Assembly: GCF_000719475.1 (NCBI RefSeq)
Contig: NZ_JOGO01000013.1
Location: 68,368 to 132,367, forward strand
Direction: 5' to 3'
DNA: 64,000 nucleotides
DNA from: Streptomyces sp. NRRL F-5630
GTDB lineage: Bacteria; Actinomycetota; Actinomycetes; Streptomycetales; Streptomycetaceae
Of the stretch, positions 56,315 to 64,000 are shown piece after piece. Both the position numbers and the translations under genes were made by a program. The notes beneath the pieces were generated by a model. It ran no database searches. It saw only the letters and a program-made list of their open reading frames with translations, and had not been told where the DNA came from. Positions within the stretch are counted from its first letter, which is position 1. Each line of letters starts with the position of its first letter.

Positions 56315-56403
56315 CCGCCCCGCGCCCGCTCCCGTACCCCCTCACCACCCGCCCCGGACCCACCCCGCCCCGTACACCTGTCCGGGATGTCCTTCCTTCC
56401 GCT

Positions 56404-56409
56404 TAGGCT
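56404..56409 (+). promoter_or_regulatory. -10 hexamer TAGGCT of dgt (leaderless)
   Basis: TAGGCT lies 7 nt before the ATG at 56417, with no Shine-Dalgarno sequence. It supports the 56417 start over the in-frame ATG at 56387. Confidence 0.55.
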
Positions 56410-56416
56410 CTGCTCC

Positions 56417-57751
56417 ATGGCAGCGACTTCCCGGCAAGCCGATGGCGAGACCCATCGGCTGTCCCACGACACGGCGGACTACGCCACGGCGGATACCGAG
56501 CGCTGGGCCCCCGAGCCCGACAAGCGTCCGGGCCGTACCGCCTTCCAGCGCGACCGGGCCCGGGTCCTGCACTCCTCCGCGCTGCGCAGGCTCGCGGGCA
56601 AGACCCAGGTCGTCACGCTCGGCACGGGCGGCCACGCCTGGGACGCGAGCCCCCGCACCCGTCTCACCCACTCCCTGGAGTGCGCCCAGGTCGGCCGCGA
56701 CCTCGGCGGGGCGCTCGGCTGCGACCCCGACCTCGTCGAGGCCGCCTGCCTCTCGCACGACCTCGGCCACCCGCCCTTCGGCCACAACGGCGAGCAGGTG
56801 CTCGACGAACTCGCCCGCGACATCGGCGGTTTCGAGGGGAACGCCCAGTCGCTGCGCCTGCTCACCCGCATCGAGCCCAAGCGCTTCGTGCCGGGCCCGG
56901 ACGGCACTCCGGCCGGTGTCGGCCTCAACCTCACCCGCGCCGCGCTCGACGCCGCCACCAAGTACCCCTGGCCGCGCGGCGCGCACCCGCGTGACCCGGC
57001 GCACCCGAAGTTCGGTGTGTACGACGACGACCTCCCCGTCTTCCGCTGGCTCCGCGCCGAGGCGCCCCCGGGCCGTACGTGCTTCGAGGCCCAGGTCATG
57101 GACTGGTCCGACGATGTCGCCTACTCGGTGCACGACCTGGAGGACGGCCTGCACGCGGGCCACATCGACCCCAACGCGCTGCTCTCCGAGCCCGAGCGGG
57201 CCGAGATCCACCGCGTCGCGCTCGACCGGGGCCACGTACCGCCGGACACGGACCGCGCGGAACTCGACGCGGCGCTCGACCGCCTTCTCGCCGAGGAGTG
57301 GTGGCCGCACCACTACGACGGCACCGGAACGGCCCAGGCCCGCCTCAAGGACGCCACGAGCGAGCTCATCGGCCGCTTCTGCCTCGCCGCCGAGACCGCG
57401 ACCCGCGCTGCCCACGGCCCCGCGCCGCTCAGCCGCTACGCCGCCCGCCTCGTCGTGCCGCGCGCGGCCCGGCTGGAGTGCGGGCTGCTCAAGGCCGTCG
57501 CCGACCTGTACGTGATCCAGCGCGCGGAGCAGGAGGAGATCCGCGCCGCCCAGCGCGTCCTCGTCACCGAACTCGCCGCCGCCCTCGCCGCCCGCGCCCC
57601 GCACGGCCTCGACCCCCAGTTCCGTGCCCTCTTCGGCCAGGCCGAGGACGACCCCGCGCGCCAGCGCGTCCTGATCGACCAGATCGCCTCCCTGACGGAC
57701 GAGGCGGCGCGATCACTCCACGCCGAACTGACCCAGCAGGGTCGCGTTTGA
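56417..57751 (+). CDS. dgt: dGTP triphosphohydrolase
   Basis: A 444-residue HD-domain dNTPase that hydrolyses dGTP to deoxyguanosine and triphosphate. Metal ligands: H in RLTHSLE, HD in [14 protein letters not shown], and D in [16 protein letters not shown]. An Arg-rich N-terminal segment ([28 protein letters not shown]) is standard. The start is set at 56417, not the ATG at 56387, because of the leaderless -10. dgt near dnaG is a usual actinobacterial arrangement, although here several genes lie between them. Confidence 0.95.
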   Translation: MAATSRQADGETHRLSHDTADYATADTERWAPEPDKRPGRTAFQRDRARVLHSSALRRLAGKTQVVTLGTGGHAWDASPRTRLTHSLECAQVGRDLGGALGCDPDLVEAACLSHDLGHPPFGHNGEQVLDELARDIGGFEGNAQSLRLLTRIEPKRFVPGPDGTPAGVGLNLTRAALDAATKYPWPRGAHPRDPAHPKFGVYDDDLPVFRWLRAEAPPGRTCFEAQVMDWSDDVAYSVHDLEDGLHAGHIDPNALLSEPERAEIHRVALDRGHVPPDTDRAELDAALDRLLAEEWWPHHYDGTGTAQARLKDATSELIGRFCLAAETATRAAHGPAPLSRYAARLVVPRAARLECGLLKAVADLYVIQRAEQEEIRAAQRVLVTELAAALAARAPHGLDPQFRALFGQAEDDPARQRVLIDQIASLTDEAARSLHAELTQQGRV

Positions 57752-58037
57752 GCCCCTCCCTCGGACGAGAAGCGCGGGCGCGGGGGCGGTGCCCGCGCGA
57801 GGACGCCCCGGCGGAAACGGGGAACCCTCGCACCCCGTCCCCCACCTGAGCTGCGGTACCGTCAGAAACCCCCGCACCGAGGCGACCGGGACCCAGGTCC
57901 TCGATCACCCCCACGATCGAGTCACCCCCCTTCCCCCCGCCCGCCCCCGTGCGGGACGCTCGCAGGGGACCGCCGCCCCCGTCCGTGCCCGCCGCAAGGG
58001 CGGTGCGCGGCGGGCTCGGGTACTGAGGAGGCAGCAC

Positions 58038-59309
58038 GTGGTCGACGCGGATCAGACGTTCGTCATCGTCGGAGGGGGCCTGGCCGGCGCCAAAGCGGCG
58101 GAGACGCTGCGCGCCGAGGGCTTCACCGGGCGGGTGATCCTCGTGTGCGACGAACGGGAGCACCCGTACGAGCGCCCCGCGCTCTCCAAGGGCTATCTGC
58201 TCGGCAAGGACGCCCGCGAGAGCGTCTTCGTGCACGAGCCCGGCTGGTACGCGGGCGCCGACGTCGAACTCCACCTCGGCCAGCCCGCCGTCTCGCTCGA
58301 CGCGGCGAACCACACCCTCACGCTCGGCGACGGCACGCTTCTCCACTACGACAAGCTGCTCCTCGCCACCGGCTCCGAGCCGCGCCGCCTGGAGATCCCC
58401 GGCACCGATCTGGCGGGCGTCCACCACCTGCGCCGCCTCGCCCACGCCGAGCGCCTGCGCCGCACCCTCGCGAACCTCGGCCGCGACAACGGCCACCTGC
58501 TCATCGCGGGCGCGGGCTGGATCGGCCTGGAGGTCGCCGCCGCCGCACGCGAGTACGGGGCCGAGGTCACCGTCGTCGACGCCGCGCCCACCCCGCTGCA
58601 CCACGTGCTCGGCTCCGAGGTCGGGCGGCTCTTCACCGACCTGCACGCCGAGCGGGGCGTCCGCTTCCACTTCGGCGCCCGCCTCACCGAGATCATCGGC
58701 CAGGACGGCATGGTCCTCGCCGCGCTCACCGACGACGGCGAGGAGCACCCCGCCCACGACGTCCTCGCGGCCGTCGGCGCCGCGCCCCGCACCGCCCTCG
58801 CCGAGTCCGCCGGACTCGCGCTCGCCGCGCCCGAGCACGGCGGCGGCATCGCGGTCGACGCGGGGCTGCGCACCTCGGACCCGGACGTCTACGCGGCCGG
58901 TGACGTCGCCTCCGTACCGCTCGGCCTCTTCCCCGGCGCGCCTCTGCGCGTCGAGCACTGGGCCAACGCTCTCAACGGCGGTCCGCTCGCGGCCCGCGCG
59001 ATGCTCGGCAGGGACATCACCTACGACCGCGTCCCCTACTTCTTCTCCGACCAGTACGACCTCGGTCTGGAGTACTCGGGCTGGGCGCCGCCCGGGCAGT
59101 ACGACCAGGTGCTCGTGCGGGGCGACGCCGCCAAGCGCCGCTTCCTCGCCTTCTGGCTGCTCGACGGCCAGGTGCGGGCCGCGATGAACGTCAACGTCTG
59201 GGATGTGACCGAACCGCTCCAGAAGCTCATCCGCTCCGGCATCCGCCCCGACCCGGAGGCCCTCGCCGACCCGAGCGTCCCGCTGGAGTCCTTCCTGCCG
59301 TCACCCTGA
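58038..59309 (+). CDS. FAD-dependent ferredoxin reductase-like oxidoreductase
   Basis: A 423-residue two-dinucleotide-binding flavoprotein of the rhodocoxin/putidaredoxin reductase family. It has FAD-binding IVGGGLAGAKAAETL, a pyridine-nucleotide motif IAGAGWIGLEVAAAA, and a conserved FAD motif TSDPDVYAAGDVA. It transfers electrons from NAD(P)H to a ferredoxin, often for P450 enzymes, though neither lies adjacent. The GTG at 58038 has a perfect GAGGAGG site. It is 286 nt after dgt, so it probably has its own promoter. Confidence 0.92.
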   Translation: MVDADQTFVIVGGGLAGAKAAETLRAEGFTGRVILVCDEREHPYERPALSKGYLLGKDARESVFVHEPGWYAGADVELHLGQPAVSLDAANHTLTLGDGTLLHYDKLLLATGSEPRRLEIPGTDLAGVHHLRRLAHAERLRRTLANLGRDNGHLLIAGAGWIGLEVAAAAREYGAEVTVVDAAPTPLHHVLGSEVGRLFTDLHAERGVRFHFGARLTEIIGQDGMVLAALTDDGEEHPAHDVLAAVGAAPRTALAESAGLALAAPEHGGGIAVDAGLRTSDPDVYAAGDVASVPLGLFPGAPLRVEHWANALNGGPLAARAMLGRDITYDRVPYFFSDQYDLGLEYSGWAPPGQYDQVLVRGDAAKRRFLAFWLLDGQVRAAMNVNVWDVTEPLQKLIRSGIRPDPEALADPSVPLESFLPSP

Positions 59310-59375
59310 GAAGACCGTGTGCGCGTTCGTGCGCACACGGGGCGGAGTCGCGCCGGAATCCGTAAGGTGCCCCGC

Positions 59376-59924
59376 GTGAAGACACGGGGAATCAAACTGA
59401 CCGCGATGGCGGCGATAACCGTCCTCGCCCTGACGGGCTTCTCGACGGGGCGGAGCCACGGCACCAGCAGGCACGGGAGCGGCGGGCACGGCGGGGGATG
59501 CAGCAGCTCCTCGCAGCGTCAGAACGGCTCCAGCGCCTCCGATGACGATGACGACTACCGCGCAGGCTACGAGCGGGGGTACCGCAGCGGTACGAACGGG
59601 CACCACACCTCGGGGTCCGGCTCCGCGGCGAGCGAGACGGGGTCCGGCTCCGGGCGCACTCGCGCCTCGACCATCAAGGCGACCCTCGTCTCGTGCGTGA
59701 CGGCGGACCGGCCCTGGTCCACGGTGCGCCTGAGGAACACCGGCTCCAGGGCGGACAGGTACACCGGCAGCGTCACCTTCTACGACAAGGACGGCGCCTA
59801 CGTCGACCTCCAGGGGATCGTCGACGTGAGCGTCGCCCGGGGGAAGACGAAGACGGTGAAGGTCAAGCCCCTCGACCCGCAGGGCATCGAGAAGTGCGAG
59901 CTGACGGACGAGGAGGACTTCTGA
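59376..59924 (+). CDS. Secreted Ser/Gly-rich protein
   Basis: A 182-residue exported protein. The signal peptide covers about residues 1-24 (KLTAMAAITVLALTGF). A low-complexity middle rich in Ser/Gly/His/Asp (SSASDDDDDYRAGYERGYRSG) precedes a C-terminal beta domain (TLVSCVTADRPWSTVRLRNTGSRADRYTGSVTFYDKDG) that resembles FxLD/immunoglobulin-like proteins of streptomycetes. The GTG at 59376 has AAGG 9 nt upstream. Function unknown. Confidence 0.72.
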   Translation: MKTRGIKLTAMAAITVLALTGFSTGRSHGTSRHGSGGHGGGCSSSSQRQNGSSASDDDDDYRAGYERGYRSGTNGHHTSGSGSAASETGSGSGRTRASTIKATLVSCVTADRPWSTVRLRNTGSRADRYTGSVTFYDKDGAYVDLQGIVDVSVARGKTKTVKVKPLDPQGIEKCELTDEEDF

Positions 59925-59984
59925 GGCCGTCCCGGACGGCTCGTCGCCCGGGACGGTGGACGGCGGGGGCCGAAGCTGCCGTCC

Positions 59985-60410
59985 TCAGGCGCCGTGCTGC
60001 TTCCCGCCGTCGGTCCCGGCCGCCTGCGGGCGCCCGAACAGCAGGTCGTAGCCGGGCGGGAGCTGGAGCAGGACGCGTCCCGTCAGCTCCTCGCCCGCCG
60101 CGTCGGCCGCGACGCTGAGCACCGCGCTCACGTCCCAGGCCGCGGTGGTCTCGGTGGCCCCCTCGATCCAGGCGGCGGCGGCCCGGACGAACCGCTCGGG
60201 GGAGAGGGGCTCGGCCGCCTGGAGCGGGTTGAGGAGGATCAGGGCGAAGGTCTCCGGGAGCCGGGCCGCCAGTTCGGCCCGCACCTCGCCCGCCAGATGA
60301 GCGCCCAGCAGCGCCAGTACGGTACGGGCCGCCCGGTCGGCCTCACTCCGGCTCGGGTACTCGCCGCGTTCCCGCACCTGCTCCAGGAACGCTTCCCATC
60401 GCATCGTCAT
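59985..60410 (-). CDS. DUF2267 family protein
   Basis: A 141-residue protein of DUF2267 (MRWEAFLEQVRERGEYPSRSEADRAARTVLALLGAHLAGEVRAELAARLPETFALILL). The family is all-helical; its biochemical role is unknown, and it often neighbours stress genes. The ATG at 60410 has a GGAGGGGGC site; a second in-frame ATG is 6 nt further in. It lies 121 nt beyond the hsp18 gene on the same strand, so it may be transcribed with it under RheA control. Confidence 0.82.
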   Translation of the reverse strand: MTMRWEAFLEQVRERGEYPSRSEADRAARTVLALLGAHLAGEVRAELAARLPETFALILLNPLQAAEPLSPERFVRAAAAWIEGATETTAAWDVSAVLSVAADAAGEELTGRVLLQLPPGYDLLFGRPQAAGTDGGKQHGA

Positions 60411-60531
60411 GACTGCCCCCTCCGCCTGTGCGTGCGTCCCGGCGGTGGTGGACCGGCGCGCGGAGGACGGGTACGGGAGGGAGCCCGCCCTCCGGCACGT
60501 GCCGCCGCCGGCGCGTTCACGGCCGGCTGTC

Positions 60532-60972
60532 TCAGCCGCTGATCTCCTTGCGCCCCGAGCCCGCGCTGATGGCGATCTTCCGGGGCTTGGCGCGCTCCGC
60601 GATCGGGATGCGGACCGTCAGCACCCCCGCCTCGTAGTCGGCCTGGATGCGTTCGGTGTCGAGGGTGTCGGCGAGCATCACCTGCCGCGAGAAGACACCG
60701 AGCGGGCGCTCCGACAGCTCGACCTGGGCCTCCTTGCTCCGGCCCGTCGGCCGGCGCTCGGCCTTGACGGTCAGCATGTTCCGCTCGACGTCGATGTCGA
60801 TCGCGTCCGGGTCGACGCCCGGCAGGTCCAGCGCGAGCACGTACTCCCCGCCGTCGCGGTAGGCGTCCATCGGCATGAGGGACGGCCGCGACCACGTACC
60901 GGACGCCGGGTTGCCGAAGAACTGCTGGGTGATGCGGTCCAGCTCACGGAAGGGGTCGGTGCGCATCAGCAT
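60532..60972 (-). CDS. hsp18: Small heat-shock protein Hsp18 (alpha-crystallin)
   Basis: A 146-residue Hsp20-family chaperone that binds unfolding proteins without ATP. The alpha-crystallin domain spans about residues 36-130 (EYVLALDLPGVDPDAIDIDVERNMLTVKAERRP, then VFSRQVMLADTLDTERIQADYEAGVLTVRIP), ending with the I-P-I type anchor. A GGAGG site precedes the ATG. Two RheA-type operators lie between it and the divergent regulator, matching the Streptomyces albus hsp18 arrangement in which RheA represses at normal temperature. Confidence 0.95.
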   Translation of the reverse strand: MLMRTDPFRELDRITQQFFGNPASGTWSRPSLMPMDAYRDGGEYVLALDLPGVDPDAIDIDVERNMLTVKAERRPTGRSKEAQVELSERPLGVFSRQVMLADTLDTERIQADYEAGVLTVRIPIAERAKPRKIAISAGSGRKEISG

Positions 60973-61045
60973 GGGGAAGACACCTCCATGGTCGAGAGCG
61001 GGTCCCCGAGGGGCCCGTGCGTTGTTGCCTGCGTCTGTTATAGCG

Positions 61046-61064
61046 TGTCATCCAAAAGATGACA
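61046..61064. promoter_or_regulatory. RheA operator 1 (TGTCATC-N5-GATGACA)
   Basis: A perfect 7-5-7 inverted repeat, TGTCATC-CAAAA-GATGACA, identical in sequence to the known RheA operator of S. albus. It lies between hsp18 and the divergent regulator gene. Confidence 0.9.
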
Positions 61065-61072
61065 AGCGAGAG

Positions 61073-61091
61073 TGTCACCCGATGGATGACA
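61073..61091. promoter_or_regulatory. RheA operator 2 (TGTCACC-N5-GATGACA)
   Basis: A second 7-5-7 repeat, TGTCACC-CGATG-GATGACA, with one mismatch to perfect symmetry and centred 27 bp from operator 1, immediately before the regulator's ribosome-binding site. Confidence 0.8.
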
Positions 61092-61110
61092 TGTTGAGTG
61101 GAGGTGGCTC

Positions 61111-61791
61111 ATGGTGGCGGACGGAGAGTCCCGGCAGCCCCAGCAGCGACCGGCCCCGCCCGGTATGCCCCTGCCGGCCGTGACGGCGGCTCTGGAGACG
61201 ATCGCCGACGTGCTCCGCGAGGCCCGGACGACCCCGCCGACGGCGCTCCCCGCGCCCGGCACCGGCACGGGCGCGGAGCAGGCGCTCGCGGCGCTGCTCC
61301 TGCTGCGGCAGCTCCGCGAACAACTCGGCGGCTGGGAGACCGGCCTGATCGAGGACGCGCGGGAGGCCGGCGCGAGCTGGGCCGACCTGGCCGGGCCCCT
61401 CGGGGTGGCCAACCGCCAGTCGGCCGAACGCCGCTACCTCCGTCGCCGCCCCGGCGCCCCCGGCAGCACGGGCGAGGAGCGCATCCAGGCCACCCGGGAC
61501 CGCCGCGCCGCCGACCGCGCCCTCACCACCTGGGCGCGCGAGCACGCCGCCACGCTGCGGGGCCTCGCGGCCGAGGTCGTCGCCCTGGACGCCTTGCCCG
61601 CCCCGGCCCGTACGCCGCTCGCCCAGGCCCTCGGCCACCAGGACCCGGCCCAACTGCTCGCGCCGTTGAAAGCCGCCCGCCCCCACCTGCTCGCCGGTCA
61701 TCCCGGCCTCGCCGCACGCGTCGACGCCCTGGCGCCGGGCCCCGCGACCACCCCGCGCGAGGACGGGGCCCCCACCCCTCGGGCACGCTGA
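61111..61791 (+). CDS. rheA: RheA-like repressor of hsp18
   Basis: A 226-residue helical protein divergent from hsp18. The central segment (LREQLGGWETGLIEDAREAGASWADLAGPLGVANRQSAERRYLRR) contains a helix-turn-helix of the type in streptomycete HSP18 regulators. RheA is reported as a reversible, heat-inactivated repressor that binds TGTCATC-N5-GATGACA, and two such sites lie directly upstream. A GGAGG site precedes the ATG. The extended Ala/Pro-rich termini are probably disordered. The gene name is inferred from context and operator, not from full alignment. Confidence 0.85.
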   Translation: MVADGESRQPQQRPAPPGMPLPAVTAALETIADVLREARTTPPTALPAPGTGTGAEQALAALLLLRQLREQLGGWETGLIEDAREAGASWADLAGPLGVANRQSAERRYLRRRPGAPGSTGEERIQATRDRRAADRALTTWAREHAATLRGLAAEVVALDALPAPARTPLAQALGHQDPAQLLAPLKAARPHLLAGHPGLAARVDALAPGPATTPREDGAPTPRAR

Positions 61792-61956
61792 GCCCCCGCG
61801 CGGGAACCGCTTGCCGGAGCGTCCGCCCGCGCGGGGCCCGCCCGAAGCGGCACGGGGGGCGGGGAGCCGCCTCGGACGAGGCCCCGCCCGGCGCGTCTCC
61901 CGCCCCCCGGTCGCTGCCGCTTTCCGCCTCCGGTCCCACCGGCTCGCCCGGCCCCG

Positions 61957-61962
61957 TAGAAT
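61957..61962 (+). promoter_or_regulatory. -10 hexamer TAGAAT of dnaG (leaderless)
   Basis: TAGAAT lies 6 nt before the GTG start of dnaG. There is no Shine-Dalgarno sequence, so the primase mRNA should begin at or just before its start codon. Confidence 0.6.
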
Positions 61963-61968
61963 TCCCCC

Positions 61969-63882
61969 GTGGCTGGCAGGATCAAGGACGAGGACGTGAA
62001 GGCGGTCAGGGACGCGGTCCCGATCGACTCCGTTGTCGCTGAGTACCTCCAGCTCAAGAACGCGGGCGGCGGGAACCTCAAGGGCCTGTGCCCCTTCCAC
62101 GACGAGAAGTCACCGTCGTTCCAGGTCAGCCCCGCGAAGGGCCTCTTCCACTGCTTCGGCTGCCAAGAGGGCGGCGACACGATCACCTTCGTCATGAAGG
62201 TGGACCACCTCAGCTTCTCCGAGGCCGTCGAGCGCCTCGCCGGTCAGGCCGGCATCACCCTCCGCTACGAGGAGGGGGGCTACAACCCGACCCAGCAGCG
62301 CGGCGAGCGCATCCGCCTCATCGACGCCCACCGCGCCGCGGCGAAGTACTACGAGGAACAGCTCGCCGGGCCCGAGGCCGAGATCGCCCGCAAGTTCCTC
62401 GCCGAGCGCGGCTTCGACCACACCGCCGCCGCGCACTTCGGCGTCGGCTACAGCCCTGCGGGCTGGGACCACCTCACCCGCCACCTGCGCGGCCAGGGCT
62501 TCACCGACCGCGAGCTGATCACCTCCGGCCTCTCCCAGGAGAGCCGCGGCGGGCGCCCCATCGACCGCTTCCGGGGCCGCCTCATGTGGCCGATCAAGGA
62601 CATCGGCGGCGACATCGTCGGCTTCGGCGCCCGTCGCCTGCGCGAGGACGACAACGGCCCGAAGTACCTCAACACCCCCGAGACCCCCGTCTACCGCAAG
62701 TCGCAGGTCCTCTACGGCATCGACCTCGCCAAGAAGGACATCGCCCGCACGAGCCGCGCCGTCGTCGTCGAGGGCTACACCGACGTCATGGCCTGCCACC
62801 TCTCCGGCGTCACGACCGCCGTCGCGACCTGCGGCACCGCCTTCGGCACCGAGCACATCAAGATCCTGCGCCGCCTCCTCATGGACAACGGCAGCGCCCG
62901 CGTGATCTTCACCTTCGACGGCGACGCCGCCGGGCAGAAAGCCGCCCTGCGCGCCTTCGAGGACGACCAGAAGTTCGCCGCCGAGACGTACATCGCGATC
63001 GCGCCCGACAACATGGACCCCTGCGACCTGCGCCTCGCGAAGGGCGAGCAGGCCGTCGCCGAACTCGTCGAACCGCGCGTCCCGCTCTTCGAGTTCGCGC
63101 TGCGCCAGATCGTCTCGCGCTACGACCTGGAGACCCCCGCGGGCCGCGCCGCCGCGCTCGACGAGGCGGCGCCGGTCGTCGCGCGCGTCAAGAACGTCGC
63201 GCTGCGCCACGCCGTCGCCGTCCAGCTCGCCGGGATGCTCGGCTACGGCCCGATGGACCAGCAGGAGGTCGTACGGCGCGTCGCGACCGTCGCCCGCTGG
63301 GCCCGCGAACACCGCGGCGAACCCCTCCCCGGCGGCCCGCGCCGCCCCGCCACGGCCCCCGCGAGCGCCCCGCAGCGCCCCGGCACCTCGGGCCCCGCCC
63401 TCATCCTGCGCAACCCCGCGCACATGACCGAGCGCGAACTGCTCAAACTCGCTCTCCAGCGGCCCGAACTCGTCTCGCCCGCCTTCGACGCGTACGAGAT
63501 CGACGAGTTCACCGCCGAGCCGTACGCCGCCGTGCGCCAGGCCATCGCCGACGCGGGCGGCGCCGAGGAGGGCGTCCACGACGCGATGGCCTACCTCACC
63601 GCCGTGCGCGAGGCGGCCCCCGACGACCGCGTCCGCGCGATGGTCACCGAACTCGCCGTCGAACCGATCCGCCGCCGCGTGGTCGACGACCTCTACGCGA
63701 GCGAGCAACTGGTCCGTGTCCGGGTCCGCGCCGTCCAGCGCCGCGTCACCGAACTCCAGGGCACCTTCACCCGCGTCTCCGCGCAGGGCGACCAGGCCCG
63801 CGCCGCCGAGGTCCAGAGCGAGCTGTGGGTCCTGGAGCAGTACGGCCGCGCCCTCCAGCAGCAGGGCGCCGCGGCCCTCTGA
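61969..63882 (+). CDS. dnaG: DNA primase DnaG
   Basis: A 637-residue replicative primase that makes RNA primers at the fork with DnaB. The CHC2 zinc site (CPFHDEKSPSF...CFGC), the RNA polymerase core with TOPRIM motifs VVVEGYTDVMACHLSG and FTFDGDAAGQKAA, and a C-terminal helicase-interacting domain (about 480-637) are present. The GTG start is supported by the TAGAAT -10 only 6 nt upstream. The length is normal for Streptomyces. No tRNA or rpoD gene follows before the window end. Confidence 0.97.
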   Translation: MAGRIKDEDVKAVRDAVPIDSVVAEYLQLKNAGGGNLKGLCPFHDEKSPSFQVSPAKGLFHCFGCQEGGDTITFVMKVDHLSFSEAVERLAGQAGITLRYEEGGYNPTQQRGERIRLIDAHRAAAKYYEEQLAGPEAEIARKFLAERGFDHTAAAHFGVGYSPAGWDHLTRHLRGQGFTDRELITSGLSQESRGGRPIDRFRGRLMWPIKDIGGDIVGFGARRLREDDNGPKYLNTPETPVYRKSQVLYGIDLAKKDIARTSRAVVVEGYTDVMACHLSGVTTAVATCGTAFGTEHIKILRRLLMDNGSARVIFTFDGDAAGQKAALRAFEDDQKFAAETYIAIAPDNMDPCDLRLAKGEQAVAELVEPRVPLFEFALRQIVSRYDLETPAGRAAALDEAAPVVARVKNVALRHAVAVQLAGMLGYGPMDQQEVVRRVATVARWAREHRGEPLPGGPRRPATAPASAPQRPGTSGPALILRNPAHMTERELLKLALQRPELVSPAFDAYEIDEFTAEPYAAVRQAIADAGGAEEGVHDAMAYLTAVREAAPDDRVRAMVTELAVEPIRRRVVDDLYASEQLVRVRVRAVQRRVTELQGTFTRVSAQGDQARAAEVQSELWVLEQYGRALQQQGAAAL

Positions 63883-63889
63883 CGGACGG

Positions 63890-63986
63890 CCGCACGACCG
63901 GCTCGGCCGCACGACCGCGAGGGCCCGCCCCCCCCCGCACGACCGGCCCGCCAAGCCTCCCGCTCGCCCGTGACAGCCGCACGACC
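63890..63986. repeat. Four copies of CCGCACGACC downstream of dnaG
   Basis: CCGCACGACC occurs at 63890-63899, 63907-63916, 63935-63944 and 63977-63986. Spacing is irregular (17, 28 and 42 nt). There is also a run of nine C (63928-63936). I see no gene in the remaining 118 nt; the repeat may be part of a larger array outside the window. Confidence 0.5.
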
Positions 63987-64000
63987 CACCCGCCCTGCCC

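Overview
The window is chromosomal DNA from a high-GC actinomycete, almost certainly a Streptomyces. Evidence: very strong G/C bias at third codon positions, frequent GTG starts, a WhiJ-type XRE/DUF397 regulator cassette, DUF6243, a RheA/Hsp18 pair with the RheA operator, and a run of core genes (recO, uppS, zur-znuBCA, glyS, dusB, ppdK, dgt, dnaG). No rRNA, tRNA, CRISPR array, intact insertion sequence or prophage is visible.

Layout. 0-4 kb: IS481-like transposase scar, two unassigned genes, and a WhiJ-like regulator cassette. 4-10 kb: DUF11 protein, then two divergent regulator/target pairs with visible palindromes (LysR with an MFS exporter; TetR with an aldo/keto reductase). 10-18 kb: core block of recO, uppS, the zinc uptake operon with its repressor Zur and two Zur boxes, and glyS. 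18.4-25 kb: a 1425-residue secreted GH87 alpha-1,3-glucanase, a CBM6 relic, a glutaryl-CoA-dehydrogenase-like enzyme and DUF6243. 25-32 kb: KimA-type potassium transporter, DHA2 drug exporter, dusB, a DUF574 methyltransferase, and an AraC + VOC pair. 32-39 kb: an OleD-like macrolide glycosyltransferase with a possible 8-codon leader peptide, and a two-enzyme carbohydrate operon (GDE-like + GH63-like) divergent from a ROK regulator. 39-44 kb: a redox island (phytoene-desaturase-like flavoprotein, SRPBCC, SDR, haem-oxygenase-like diiron protein, CDGSH protein, HemK-like methyltransferase). 44.9-54 kb: ppdK, a secreted amidase/PGRP protein, an SDR that lacks its catalytic tyrosine, and a TSUP permease. 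54-64 kb: aminotransferase IV, SnoaL-like, DUF664, dgt, a ferredoxin-reductase-like flavoprotein, DUF2267, hsp18/rheA and dnaG.

How the genes work together. Zur should sense zinc and repress znuA and probably the whole zinc cluster. RheA should repress hsp18 from two operators between the genes. Many genes (recO, dnaG, dgt, the LysR gene, the VOC gene, the TSUP gene, the DHA2 exporter, aminotransferase IV) have a TANNNT -10 hexamer 6-7 nt before the start codon and no Shine-Dalgarno sequence, so leaderless transcripts look common here. The least explained region is 38.9-44.2 kb: overlapping genes in two blocks flank a divergent SDR and together resemble an undescribed oxidation pathway or redox-repair module.
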